A stretch of 64,000 bases of DNA from Chitinophagaceae bacterium LGM1. Lineage in GTDB: Bacteria; Bacteroidota; Bacteroidia; Chitinophagales; Chitinophagaceae. Location: positions 1-64,000 of the forward strand of contig CP075895.1 of assembly GCA_018604165.1 (NCBI GenBank). Direction: 5' to 3'. Of this stretch, positions 6,825-15,038 are shown piece after piece (within the stretch, counting starts at the first letter, position 1; each line of letters begins with the position of its first letter). Made by a program: the position numbers and the translations under genes. The notes under the pieces were generated by a model, which was given only the letters and a program-made list of their open reading frames with translations, did no database searches and had not been told where the DNA came from.

Positions 6825-8102
6825 ATGATGCGACTGATTAAAGTGCGGGATTATTATTACTATAACCGCCGTATCCCCGAAGAAATGCGTGAGTTTGATA
6901 GCCGCCATAATATCCGGGTGTCCCTCAAAACGGACAGTAAAGCTATTGCCGCTAAACGGGCAGCCGTTTTTAATGAACAGGTCGAAGCCTATTGGTATGA
7001 GCTTGTCAAAGGCCGTGTACAGCACGATAACAGGCGGTTTGCCCAAACCGTCAAAATCGCCCGGCAGTTAGGGTTTTCTTATGAGCCTATGTCGGTGGTC
7101 GCCAACCTGCCGATTATCGAACTGGTGGAGCGTATCCTTGCGTTAAAAGATGCTCCTTTACCACAGGTAGAGGCAGTATTGGGTGCAAAGCCTATCCCTG
7201 CCATGACGGTTAAAGACGCGCTCAAAAAATATTGGGAACTGTCGAAAGACAAAACCCTTAACAAGCCATTGGATAAAATAAGAAAATGGGAGAATCCACG
7301 TAAGCGGGCGGTTGCAAACTTTGTAAAAGCTGTGGGTAATAAGCAACTGACGGCAGTTACCCATGAGGACATCGTTGCATTCAGGGATTGGTGGCTGGGA
7401 CGTATTCATAAGGACAATATGAACCCTGATACCGCCAATAAAGATTTCATTCACCTGAAAGTGGTTTTTGAAACGGTATCAGACCATCTGAAATTAGGAT
7501 TGGATATTGCGCACCTGTTCAAGAAAATCAAAATCAAGGTAAGGCATAAGCAAACCCGATTGCCGCTATCAACTGAACAGATTAAAACTATCCTTGAAAG
7601 CCCGAAACTGGATTTACTGAATGAACAGGCGAAATGGTTTTTGTTTGTGGCAGCAGCAACGGGGGCAAGGCCGTCTGAACTGACAGGCTTGTTGCCATGC
7701 GATATAAACCTGCAACACGACATCCCGCATATCAGCATTAAAGACCGAAAGGAACGTGAACTGAAAACACCGCACAGCGAGCGTGAAATTCCATTAATCG
7801 GAAATGCAGTAACGGCTTTTAAGGCCCTGCCGGATGGGTTTAGTCGTTACAGGGATAAAACAGATAGCCTGACAGGGCTATTAAACAAATTCCTGCGGGA
7901 GCATGGCTTGCTGCCATCAGAAAGACATTCGTTGTATTCATTCAGGCATAGTTTTCAGGACAGGTTGTTAGCTGTGAATGCGCCAGACAAGGTACAGGCT
8001 GAATTAATGGGACATAAGTTTCAACGTCCGAAATATGGGGACGGTGCAAGCTTAAAACAAAAGCGGGACTGGATGGTAAAAGCCGATAATAAGCATGGCT
8101 GA
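6825..8102 (+). CDS. int: Tyrosine recombinase (integrase)
   Basis: A 425-residue phage-type integrase. The N-terminus (VRDYYYYNRRIP, then an arm region) resembles the DUF6538-type integrases. The catalytic set is visible: Arg in TGARPSEL (about 282), a Lys-containing strand before EREIPLI, HSLYSFRHSF giving the HxxxxxR box (about 368 and 374), His in LMGHKF (about 397) and the nucleophile Tyr in RPKYGDG (about 404). It would integrate and excise the element. An AGGTGAG site precedes tandem ATGs at 6825 and 6828. The gene lies at the right edge; from 8.2 kb on, composition and start signals change. Confidence 0.93.
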   Translation: MMRLIKVRDYYYYNRRIPEEMREFDSRHNIRVSLKTDSKAIAAKRAAVFNEQVEAYWYELVKGRVQHDNRRFAQTVKIARQLGFSYEPMSVVANLPIIELVERILALKDAPLPQVEAVLGAKPIPAMTVKDALKKYWELSKDKTLNKPLDKIRKWENPRKRAVANFVKAVGNKQLTAVTHEDIVAFRDWWLGRIHKDNMNPDTANKDFIHLKVVFETVSDHLKLGLDIAHLFKKIKIKVRHKQTRLPLSTEQIKTILESPKLDLLNEQAKWFLFVAAATGARPSELTGLLPCDINLQHDIPHISIKDRKERELKTPHSEREIPLIGNAVTAFKALPDGFSRYRDKTDSLTGLLNKFLREHGLLPSERHSLYSFRHSFQDRLLAVNAPDKVQAELMGHKFQRPKYGDGASLKQKRDWMVKADNKHG

Positions 8103-8156
8103 TTCGACTATTCACTCAAAATTGGTAGCTGATAAACAGTGTGTATTTAAACATAA

Positions 8157-8191
8157 CAAAACGGGCAGGTATATAATAACTGCCCGTTTTA
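8157..8191. terminator. Bidirectional terminator after the integrase
   Basis: A stem formed by AAACGGGCAG and CTGCCCGTTT (about 8158-8168 with 8180-8190) around an AT-rich loop, with A and T runs outside. It separates the integrase from the converging gene at 8209-8433. Confidence 0.85.
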
Positions 8192-8208
8192 CTTAAATAT
8201 TACGTATG

Positions 8209-8433
8209 CTAATCAATATCTTTATCAAGCTGCTTGTCTTTGTCTTTTGCTGCTTCAACGTCTTTCAGCTCTTCCCTGAATTTTTCGCGTTGTATTTCTT
8301 TCGCCCCCTCTCTCATGGCTTTAACGATTTCTGAATCAGGATTGCTTTTTGTGATTTGAGCCAGTAGTTCAGGCTCATCTTTGGCAAGCTGATAACCACG
8401 ATTAAAATTTTTGATGTATTCTTTTTCTTCCAT
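8209..8433 (-). CDS. Small charged protein, unknown function
   Basis: A 74-residue, highly charged, all-helical protein. It has IKNFNRGYQLAKDEPELL near the N-terminus and a Lys/Asp-rich C-terminus ending in KDKDKQLDKDID. Family not recognised; the layout is like small antitoxin or inhibitor proteins, which is only a guess. It is the last gene of a three-gene minus-strand operon, with a 2-base gap to the gene before it. Confidence 0.65.
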   Translation of the reverse strand: MEEKEYIKNFNRGYQLAKDEPELLAQITKSNPDSEIVKAMREGAKEIQREKFREELKDVEAAKDKDKQLDKDID

Positions 8434-8435
8434 TG

Positions 8436-8786
8436 TTAAGAAATTTCAGTAAGCTCAACTTTATAAGCACCAATTTTAGATGAACCCTTACACTCAATAG
8501 TTAATGTGCGTGTGTGTTCGTTGTATAAAAAGAGATTATATCCAGTTTGAAACTCCACATAAACATCTTCTGCGTTAAGCCAATCTTTTTGTATTAACGA
8601 CAACTGTGAATGTGGTTGTCTGTCAAGCGATATATGTACTTCGGTAACAATTTCAACTTCTTGATTTTGCCAGTAATATTTTATTTTAGCTGTTGCGATA
8701 ATAATAGACTTATTCCCTTTTGCATGGTCATTTTTTATTTGCTTAGCAAATTCATATAGCGATTGAAAATTGTCATGGTATATCAT
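8436..8786 (-). CDS. Hypothetical 116-residue protein
   Basis: A mixed alpha/beta protein I do not recognise. It starts with a helix (NFQSLYEFAKQIKND) followed by several strands, for example IIIATAKIKYYW and EIVTEVHISLD. It has no signal peptide, membrane helix or cysteine cluster. It is the middle gene of the 9057-8209 operon and abuts both neighbours, so the three products probably work together. Confidence 0.6.
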   Translation of the reverse strand: MIYHDNFQSLYEFAKQIKNDHAKGNKSIIIATAKIKYYWQNQEVEIVTEVHISLDRQPHSQLSLIQKDWLNAEDVYVEFQTGYNLFLYNEHTRTLTIECKGSSKIGAYKVELTEIS

Positions 8787-8787
8787 A

Positions 8788-9057
8788 CTAAAAAGTTTCT
8801 TTTGCGTGTTTTTCTAAATACTCATTAATTGAATCCCTGTCATATAGGATGTGTTTCTTTTCAGGATGCGAAAACCTGATTTTACCTTCATCACGTAGTT
8901 TTTGCAAAGTGGTTTTACTGCTGATGCGTAGCATTGCCATTGCTTCATCCCCTGAAATCCATTTATCGGGGGCTTTCGCTTTCCCTGCATTTACTCGCTC
9001 TATTACACGGTCAATCAACGTATAAAATGCTTCTTCCTCAAGGCAAATGACGTTCAT
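8788..9057 (-). CDS. Excisionase-like HTH DNA-binding protein
   Basis: An 89-residue protein whose C-terminal two thirds form an HTH_17-type domain: WISGDEAMAMLRISSKTTLQKL is the helix-turn-helix, and GKIRFSHPEKKHILYDRDSI the wing. An N-terminal helix contains EEEAFYTLIDRVIERV. This architecture is common in Bacteroidota mobile elements as a regulator. I start it at ATG 9057; the upstream extension runs through a terminator hairpin and is unlikely. It is first in its operon, so it may control the two following genes. Confidence 0.75.
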   Translation of the reverse strand: MNVICLEEEAFYTLIDRVIERVNAGKAKAPDKWISGDEAMAMLRISSKTTLQKLRDEGKIRFSHPEKKHILYDRDSINEYLEKHAKETF

Positions 9058-9076
9058 TGTTATTATTAATAAGAAA

Positions 9077-9100
9077 CCCGAGAAGCAAAAGCTTCTCGGG
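9077..9100 (-). terminator. Terminator for the lipoprotein gene at 9118
   Basis: A perfect 10-bp stem (9077-9086 with 9091-9100) with an AAAA loop. On the minus strand it is followed by a T-rich tail. It lies 17 bases past the stop of the 9118-9489 gene. Confidence 0.85.
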
Positions 9101-9117
9101 TAAATGAACAATAGATT

Positions 9118-9489
9118 TTAGTAGCGTATATAAAGCTTTCCCACGTTTACATCCTTACCCTTATCAAGACCACTTATGTAAGAAATATCGCCATAGATAC
9201 AATTATACTTACTTGGTGCTGGATAAATACTGACATGTTTATCTTTTCCTGTTGCCGTGTAGCTAATTCTAAAATAGCCATTACTATCTGTTTTGGTAGA
9301 AGCATCTTCAAATTTATACACCTCGCTTTCTTGTGATATGGCTACTTTTTTATTAGCTACAGGAATATCACCATCTGCGGAACGTGTAAGAATATACCCT
9401 TCAACAGTGTATGTTCTGCTTGTATCCCATTTGGACTTATTACAAGCAACTAACGTAATTAACAATAACCCTAATAATACCTGTTTCAT
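9118..9489 (-). CDS. Lipoprotein with carboxypeptidase-regulatory-like fold
   Basis: A 123-residue lipoprotein: the signal peptide MKQVLLGLLLITLVACNKS has the lipobox Cys at residue 16. The mature part has strands typical of a small Ig/CNA-B or carboxypeptidase-regulatory-like domain (TVEGYILTRSADG, then TKTDSNGYFRISY). It is probably anchored in the outer membrane. The substrate is unknown. It lies downstream of a similar lipoprotein gene (9510-9872) and the large T9SS lipase-fold gene, all on the minus strand. Confidence 0.8.
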   Translation of the reverse strand: MKQVLLGLLLITLVACNKSKWDTSRTYTVEGYILTRSADGDIPVANKKVAISQESEVYKFEDASTKTDSNGYFRISYTATGKDKHVSIYPAPSKYNCIYGDISYISGLDKGKDVNVGKLYIRY

Positions 9490-9509
9490 AAAATAAATTT
9501 TAAAGAAAA

Positions 9510-9872
9510 CTACTTGGCGTACACAGTGCCAAAATCATATACATTATTTGTAGTGCGATAAGAGTAACCTGGAGCACCAGCAACAGAACCAGCTACAAGC
9601 GTGGTAGGATTGTCAGGGTAACATAGCGAAACATCACCTGATTTAGGGTTCATTTTAACACTAAATGACCCGTCACTACTGGTAGTGAACGGCACTTTTT
9701 GGTTTGACAAATTGTTGCCAACAGCAGCTTCTTCATATAATATAAAGCTAGTGTTAGCATATGCCGAGGAATCACTTTTCTTAAGTATCCTACCAATAAA
9801 CGTTGTTTCCTTATCCTGCTTTTTGCAAGAAAATATAGACAACGCCAGAAAAGCAACAAGTAAATACCTCAT
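9510..9872 (-). CDS. Lipoprotein, paralogue-like neighbour of the 9118 gene
   Basis: A 120-residue lipoprotein: the signal peptide MRYLLVAFLALSIFSCKKQ has the lipobox Cys at 16. The mature domain is beta-rich with the same logic as its neighbour: FIGRILKKSDSSAYAN early, then FTTSSDGSFSVKM, where the DG-F strand matches DSNGYF in the 9118 protein. The two probably arose by duplication of a small Ig-like lipoprotein. The function is unknown. Confidence 0.78.
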   Translation of the reverse strand: MRYLLVAFLALSIFSCKKQDKETTFIGRILKKSDSSAYANTSFILYEEAAVGNNLSNQKVPFTTSSDGSFSVKMNPKSGDVSLCYPDNPTTLVAGSVAGAPGYSYRTTNNVYDFGTVYAK

Positions 9873-9944
9873 GGTTTACATTTTATATTTAAAAATACAG
9901 TAAATAGGTGAATACATTTGATTTCGGTATTCACCTACTTATTA

Positions 9945-12900
9945 TTAGTTAATCACCATTTTTCCTTTGTATTGACGTTCTCCGTTTCTAATTAATACAA
10001 AATATGTGCCATGCTGAAAATCTCCAGTCATAGAATGATGATATCTGAAAAGCTGTGTATTTTCTTTTATTACCAACTTGTTTTCAGTGATTTTCCTGCC
10101 CATTGCATCGTAAATCTGAATGATAGTGTTAGCATCCTTAACTGCACTAAACTCAAAAATAACATCAGAGCTTACAACAGGATTAGGAATAATCTTGAAA
10201 ATATTGGAAACAGTTCTTTCCGTGAAAGTGCTTAATGTAGATTTCTGCCCTGTATTCTCATTGCAACATTTCACCCAATCAATATTTTCTGTCAAAAATG
10301 TGCCTGGAGTTAGGCTCGGTGTTCCATAAGTAACGCTAGATGAGGTTGCTGCGAAATGTGATGTGCCACCAGCTATCACATAAGGGTCTTCTTTTGAAAA
10401 GAAACCTCCCATAATTAAAGTAGAGCCAGTAGCAGTTGGATAACGATAATATCTATCACGTACATTCACACCAACATGAAGTTCCGCATCATAGATACAT
10501 GTCCAATCTGTTGTTCTATTTTCAACAATCAAAGTATCTTCTCCAATCTCCCTGTTTAAAATGTACATTGGCAATCTATTGCCGTCTTCAGAGCAGCTAC
10601 CGTGTCTAAATATACTATCAACGGAATATGCCCCTGTGCGCCATGTACCTAATCCTTCATTTCTTACTGCTAAATGTTGTTGATTTCTATAAAGCGAAAA
10701 TGAGTTGTATGTGTGTACTTGCCCTGAAATAACATCGAAAGGCGTTCTTGACATGTTATTTGTAGCATTATCTGAAGCTATATCAAAATAGTAGTTATTG
10801 TTAGGCAAATCGTAATCCAAGCCAGAAAAATTAGGAATAAAGCAGAAGTGCATACCATCACTATACATGGATGCCGTTACTTGTGAACCGAAATTACCAA
10901 TGTAAGCACTGTTTTCTAAACTCCATGTATGTGTGGTGCTGTTATAGTTTGGAGTTTTAAACCCGAAAAACATACTACTTGAAAGAAATGATAAATCAGT
11001 TGTATTGCCTTTAACAATTTGTCCATTGTAATCTTGGACACCACCGGGTATCACATCATAGGGTTCAACATTCGCATTGTGGGTAACACCTACAGAACTT
11101 GATAATGAACTCGTAATTTTGGGTTTGAGGGTTATTTTAGGCGGCCAAGGCCATCTGAATTTTATTTTATAGCCGGGTTCAATTTTAGGATGATATGTAT
11201 CTCTGGTAATGGTTACAATATTACCTGTGGTGCTATTGGGGGATGTCCTTAGTGTTACATTAGTGCCTAATACTTTAAAATCATTTGCAAACATACGTGC
11301 ATACAAATCAGAATTATATTGCAGTAAATAATCATTGGCTGTTCTTTGCACTGTGTCATAAATGTGCGTTTGCCCCATACCATTCATACTACCATTCGAC
11401 ATCGCCATTAACTTTGTGTAAGCAGGGTAATTACCAATAGCGTTTAAATCAGATTTAAACGCTGTTCTATCTGAATGTTCGGAATAACTTGTACCTGATT
11501 TTGTATCAACGTGGTACAGCATCATTTGTTGTGCCGCTTTTGCGTCAAGAAACATATTCAGCATTCCACCAGTTAGAGATTGAGTTACGGTATTTGCACC
11601 TAAAAGAAACCTACCTGCATCTCTGAATACATGTTGATAAGCTAATGGAACATTAGCACCCTCATGAGGCGTATCAAATGTTATCAGAAGTCTTGTGTTA
11701 TGTATTTTTTCCGGTAAGCATCCACCTAGGGTATTATTGCTTGCTAAGTCTTCCATCTCACATAAAGCATACCTCGCAACAAGACCGCCCATACTTTCGC
11801 CAATAATAACAAATTGCTCATGTGTCCCCGTGTCGGTGCCTGTTACCCTTTGCTGACATTTATAATAATCAAGCACATCTTCAAGGAATGCTGCATTTGT
11901 TTTTATATCTAAGCGGCTATTCATCCAGTCTATTACTATTATTGTATATCCATAGTTTCTTAATTTATCTAACTGTGATTTCTTAACCATTTCATCGTAT
12001 ATTTCGCGATGCGTTCTATTTAATCCCGGTAAAAAATCACCCAAATCAATCCCCTCAAGATAAAATACAATCTTTTTTAATGGCTCACCTGATTCATCAC
12101 AAGGATTGTAAACGCCTGCTGCTATACCGGGGAAAGGAATTTCTTCATCAGCCTTTGGAAGTTTATATTGAGCACCTGAAACATAAGCAGTAGCTATTGA
12201 CGACATTTTGACGTTTAAGCTTGCATCAATGACTCGTGTTTTAATATATTTGTTTCCACCACTAGAGTAAGTGGCATTGTAGTATTGGGTTGTTGCCAAT
12301 GTTCCCGGAGAGTAGCTTTGCCAGCCAGCCCCATCACCAAAATCAATTTCAAGTGTCCAATTACTATCAATTAGGTCGTTCCACTCATCATGAAAGAAAA
12401 ATGCTGTATCTATTCTGTATGTTGGTTGTAAAGACGGTAAGACAAGTTCCACAGGACTGGCGGCATAAACTCTCTGTACAATATAAGCGTCAACTTCACA
12501 TGGGTTTTTATCAGTGATAGTCATGTTAATAGTATCAATATCGAACCAGTCAACATCAAGCATAGTATCGTTAATCCAGTTCATATTATACGCTAAGAAG
12601 TTCATATTGACTGTATCGTTCTGCCATTGTAAACTTCTTACTAGCACTGTATCTCTATGCTCAAGTATTGACGTATCATAAGCACACCGTTTTAATTCTT
12701 CATAAATTGTAAACCAATAATCTCTGACAAGCGTATCAGGGTTATTATCTGTGAAATAGATACTATCTAATGTATGTACCGCTTGTTCAAAAAGAAATTT
12801 CGGACCGAGTGTATCTCGACACATTCCCGAATACATAGAGCGCAACTGGCTATCAATTTCATGATACGGATTACCGAACTGCGCATTACTGCTAAAGTTG

Positions 12901-12974
12901 CTTGTCAGCACTAATAGCAATGCTAACAGCACGATTTTAATTTTATCCCGTAAGGGCTTTTGTAGATACTTCAT
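9945..12974 (-). CDS. Secreted alpha/beta-hydrolase (lipase-fold) protein with T9SS type A signal
   Basis: A 1009-residue exported protein. An N-terminal signal peptide (about 1-31, ending SNAQ) is followed by an Ig/PKD-like stretch (about 150-270) and an alpha/beta-hydrolase domain. This has a VIDW strand near 350 and the nucleophile elbow FVIIGESMGGLVARYAL, with Ser near 394, followed by ITFDTPHEGANVPLA, as in lipases and PGAP1-like esterases. The last 80 or so residues are a T9SS sorting domain (IIPNPVVSSDVIFEF, then IQIYDAMGRKI and GTYFVLI). It is likely exported through SprA and surface-attached or released. The substrate is unknown. Confidence 0.88.
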   Translation of the reverse strand: MKYLQKPLRDKIKIVLLALLLVLTSNFSSNAQFGNPYHEIDSQLRSMYSGMCRDTLGPKFLFEQAVHTLDSIYFTDNNPDTLVRDYWFTIYEELKRCAYDTSILEHRDTVLVRSLQWQNDTVNMNFLAYNMNWINDTMLDVDWFDIDTINMTITDKNPCEVDAYIVQRVYAASPVELVLPSLQPTYRIDTAFFFHDEWNDLIDSNWTLEIDFGDGAGWQSYSPGTLATTQYYNATYSSGGNKYIKTRVIDASLNVKMSSIATAYVSGAQYKLPKADEEIPFPGIAAGVYNPCDESGEPLKKIVFYLEGIDLGDFLPGLNRTHREIYDEMVKKSQLDKLRNYGYTIIVIDWMNSRLDIKTNAAFLEDVLDYYKCQQRVTGTDTGTHEQFVIIGESMGGLVARYALCEMEDLASNNTLGGCLPEKIHNTRLLITFDTPHEGANVPLAYQHVFRDAGRFLLGANTVTQSLTGGMLNMFLDAKAAQQMMLYHVDTKSGTSYSEHSDRTAFKSDLNAIGNYPAYTKLMAMSNGSMNGMGQTHIYDTVQRTANDYLLQYNSDLYARMFANDFKVLGTNVTLRTSPNSTTGNIVTITRDTYHPKIEPGYKIKFRWPWPPKITLKPKITSSLSSSVGVTHNANVEPYDVIPGGVQDYNGQIVKGNTTDLSFLSSSMFFGFKTPNYNSTTHTWSLENSAYIGNFGSQVTASMYSDGMHFCFIPNFSGLDYDLPNNNYYFDIASDNATNNMSRTPFDVISGQVHTYNSFSLYRNQQHLAVRNEGLGTWRTGAYSVDSIFRHGSCSEDGNRLPMYILNREIGEDTLIVENRTTDWTCIYDAELHVGVNVRDRYYRYPTATGSTLIMGGFFSKEDPYVIAGGTSHFAATSSSVTYGTPSLTPGTFLTENIDWVKCCNENTGQKSTLSTFTERTVSNIFKIIPNPVVSSDVIFEFSAVKDANTIIQIYDAMGRKITENKLVIKENTQLFRYHHSMTGDFQHGTYFVLIRNGERQYKGKMVIN

Positions 12975-13025
12975 AGCTTGTTATATTTATTTGTGAAGTT
13001 TAGATATATTATTCATTGTAACAAT

Positions 13026-13125
13026 CCGTGAAAACACGGTATTTCGTTATTGAATGATTAATAATTGTTAAACGCTACACAGTGTACCGTGTTTTCACCA
13101 TATATTTTTACCGTGAAAACACGGT
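13026..13125. promoter_or_regulatory. Three copies of a CCGTG-N4-CACGG operator-like palindrome
   Basis: Palindromes lie at 13026-13039 (perfect), 13086-13099 (one imperfect arm) and 13110-13125 (perfect, ACCGTG-AAAA-CACGGT). They sit between the divergent T9SS lipase-fold gene and the response regulator gene. The third ends at the -33 box of the regulator's promoter, the position expected for a transcription factor site. Confidence 0.65.
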
Positions 13126-13155
13126 TTGATAATACAAATCCAGTCGTTAGATTTG
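13125..13155 (+). promoter_or_regulatory. Bacteroidota-type promoter of the response regulator
   Basis: TTTG at 13125-13128 and TAGATTTG at 13148-13155 are separated by exactly 19 bases, matching the Bacteroidota -33/-7 consensus (TTTG-N19-TAnnTTTG). The gene starts at 13208, giving a leader of about 45 bases. Confidence 0.6.
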
Positions 13156-13207
13156 TCTATACCTCCCTATAGAAAAACAAGACAATCACCTTTTAAAGGT
13201 TTGGTGC

Positions 13208-13870
13208 ATGAAGACAGATAAAATTATCAGCATTGCCATAGCGGACGACTCACAATACATACGCAAAGGGCTTGTATTCACCATGAATACTTACAAAGAT
13301 ATTGCTGTAGATATTGAAGCAGAAGATGGGGTTGATTTATTAGAGAAGATAGAAACTGCTCCAAAGTTACCCGATGTATGCCTCTTAGACATCAGTATGC
13401 CACGTATGGATGGATATGATGCTTTAAAAAAAATAAAAGAAACATGGCCGCATATAAAAGTAGTCATGCTGTCTATTCACTATAACGAATTTGCTATCAT
13501 AAGAACGTTCAAAGATGGCGCAAGTGCTTTCTTACCCAAAGAAGCTGCACCGAGTGAGTTATATGCCGCTATCACTCAATCATACGAAACAGGGCTATAT
13601 CATACTGAACCTACCAGCACGTATATGAGCCTTGCCTTGCAAAACAAAAGTATCATCACTGACCTGACAGATAAAGAAATTGAATTTTTACGCTTGGCTT
13701 GTGATGATATACACTATAAGGAAATTGCTGCAAAAATGAAAGTAAGCCCTAGAACTATTGATAGTTACAGAGATAGTTTGTTTGCTAAACTAAAAGTACA
13801 CTCAAGGGCTTCTCTTGTTCTATTTGCTATCAGAACAGGCATAGTACCGACTATTGCAGGGGGTAAGTAG
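13208..13870 (+). CDS. LuxR/NarL-family response regulator
   Basis: A 220-residue two-domain regulator. The receiver domain (about 7-125) has the acidic pair IADDS, the phospho-acceptor Asp near 61 in CLLDISMP and Lys near 111 in FLPKEA. The C-terminal LuxR-type HTH (about 150-215) reads LTDKEIEFLRLACDD, then YKEIAAKMKVSPRTIDSYR. No histidine kinase is adjacent, so its partner is elsewhere. It is divergent from the T9SS lipase-fold gene across the triple palindrome, so autoregulation and control of that gene are reasonable inferences. Confidence 0.92.
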   Translation: MKTDKIISIAIADDSQYIRKGLVFTMNTYKDIAVDIEAEDGVDLLEKIETAPKLPDVCLLDISMPRMDGYDALKKIKETWPHIKVVMLSIHYNEFAIIRTFKDGASAFLPKEAAPSELYAAITQSYETGLYHTEPTSTYMSLALQNKSIITDLTDKEIEFLRLACDDIHYKEIAAKMKVSPRTIDSYRDSLFAKLKVHSRASLVLFAIRTGIVPTIAGGK

Positions 13871-13910
13871 TATCGTTTTATTAATGCATACTACACCATA
13901 TCAAGCCATA

Positions 13911-13939
13911 AAAATTGTACCTATGTTGTACCAATTTTT
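13911..13939 (+). terminator. Possible terminator after the response regulator
   Basis: AAAATTGTAC pairs with GTACCAATTTT (one bulged base) around a 7-base loop, ending in a T run. It lies about 40 bases past the stop codon. Confidence 0.5.
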
Positions 13940-14177
13940 AAAATATCTTTTTAAAATTTTGCTGAAATCATTACCAGTATTGCATTATAAAGGTTTGTGT
14001 CCACACATTAAATAAAGTGAAGAACACCAGCAAAGGCGAAGCGAGGTAGCTACCACTAGTACTGATAATGCAATTTCTGCTGTTCATTAACATTAATTAA
14101 CCACGCATTAACCTCAATTAACGATAGATTATCAATCGTTATATTTCTCATCAGTAGTTTCGGAGAAACAATATTTT
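13940..14177. other. AT-rich interval without a gene
   Basis: No supported coding frame. It contains direct repeats of the motif CATTAAC/CAATTAAC (about 14088-14120), possibly the regulatory region of the next gene. Confidence 0.5.
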
Positions 14178-15038
14178 ATGAGGAAACTATTCGCAGCAGC
14201 ATTGCTGATAATATTAGGTAATCGAGCCGCTGCACAGGTATACACTATACCATATAACAACGCTGTAGTTACTACTGATGGAATAATAAACGCGACAGAG
14301 TGGGGTAATGCAGCTAAAAATACAATTCCAGTTTCTGCCACAGACTCGGTAACCGTTTGGTATAAGCATGATTATAATGCATTATACTTTGCTTTTGCAG
14401 GCAAGTTAGAATCCGCCAATACATTATTTCCTGAAGTATTACTAGACCCTCAATTTGTAAAAGGTGCTAGCTGGGCAAGTGGGCAATGGTGGTTTCACGT
14501 ATCTGCAACAGATTGTGAAAACAATGGAGCATATGGGGTGTACACCAATTGCGCAGTAACACAACCCGGTTGGCAGGGAATACCTAACTTTTCGCCCGGC
14601 AGTCCGCTTACAGATACTGTTGAACTGAAAATACCCTTTAGTAAACTAAGCATTAACCCTTTCTTGAAAGATACCATCGGCATGTCGTTCGTGGCAACCA
14701 ATACAGCAAGTATTTTCAAACTTTTTCCTGCATCAGCAGATAGGAACAAGCCCGATACTTGGGGAAAGTTTTTGATCGGTAAATGGCCGGTAAGTGTTGA
14801 AGCAGGTGCATACAAGGAAGTACATATCTACCCCAACCCTGCATTAGATAAACTCACAATAACAAGTTGTACAGGTTGCACCAGGTACAGTATTATTGAC
14901 ATGACAGGCAGAACATTGCTTGCCGGTATATTAGATAATACAGGATTAATCAAAGTAGCACAATTATTACAGGGCATTTATACGTTACAGCTGCTGAGCA
15001 ACAATACCTGTTTGAATTATAAATTTGTTAAACAGTAA
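14178..15038 (+). CDS. Secreted protein with CBM9/DOMON-like domain and T9SS type A signal
   Basis: A 286-residue exported protein. The signal peptide runs to about residue 19 (NRAAAQ). The central domain (about 25-200) has the layout of carbohydrate-binding family 9/DOMON-like domains: TTDGIINATEWGNA, then VTVWYKHDYNALYFAF, and VELKIPFSKL further on. The C-terminus (about 210-286) is a T9SS sorting domain, with VHIYPNPALDKLTI, YSIIDMTGRTLLAG and GIYTLQLL. It is probably displayed at the cell surface. The ligand is unknown. Confidence 0.82.
   Translation: MRKLFAAALLIILGNRAAAQVYTIPYNNAVVTTDGIINATEWGNAAKNTIPVSATDSVTVWYKHDYNALYFAFAGKLESANTLFPEVLLDPQFVKGASWASGQWWFHVSATDCENNGAYGVYTNCAVTQPGWQGIPNFSPGSPLTDTVELKIPFSKLSINPFLKDTIGMSFVATNTASIFKLFPASADRNKPDTWGKFLIGKWPVSVEAGAYKEVHIYPNPALDKLTITSCTGCTRYSIIDMTGRTLLAGILDNTGLIKVAQLLQGIYTLQLLSNNTCLNYKFVKQ

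Noticed and set aside
8103-8208. Attachment site of the mobile element
   Set aside because: An att core should lie near the integrase, but the other end of the element is outside the window and no tRNA 3' end or matching repeat can be identified.
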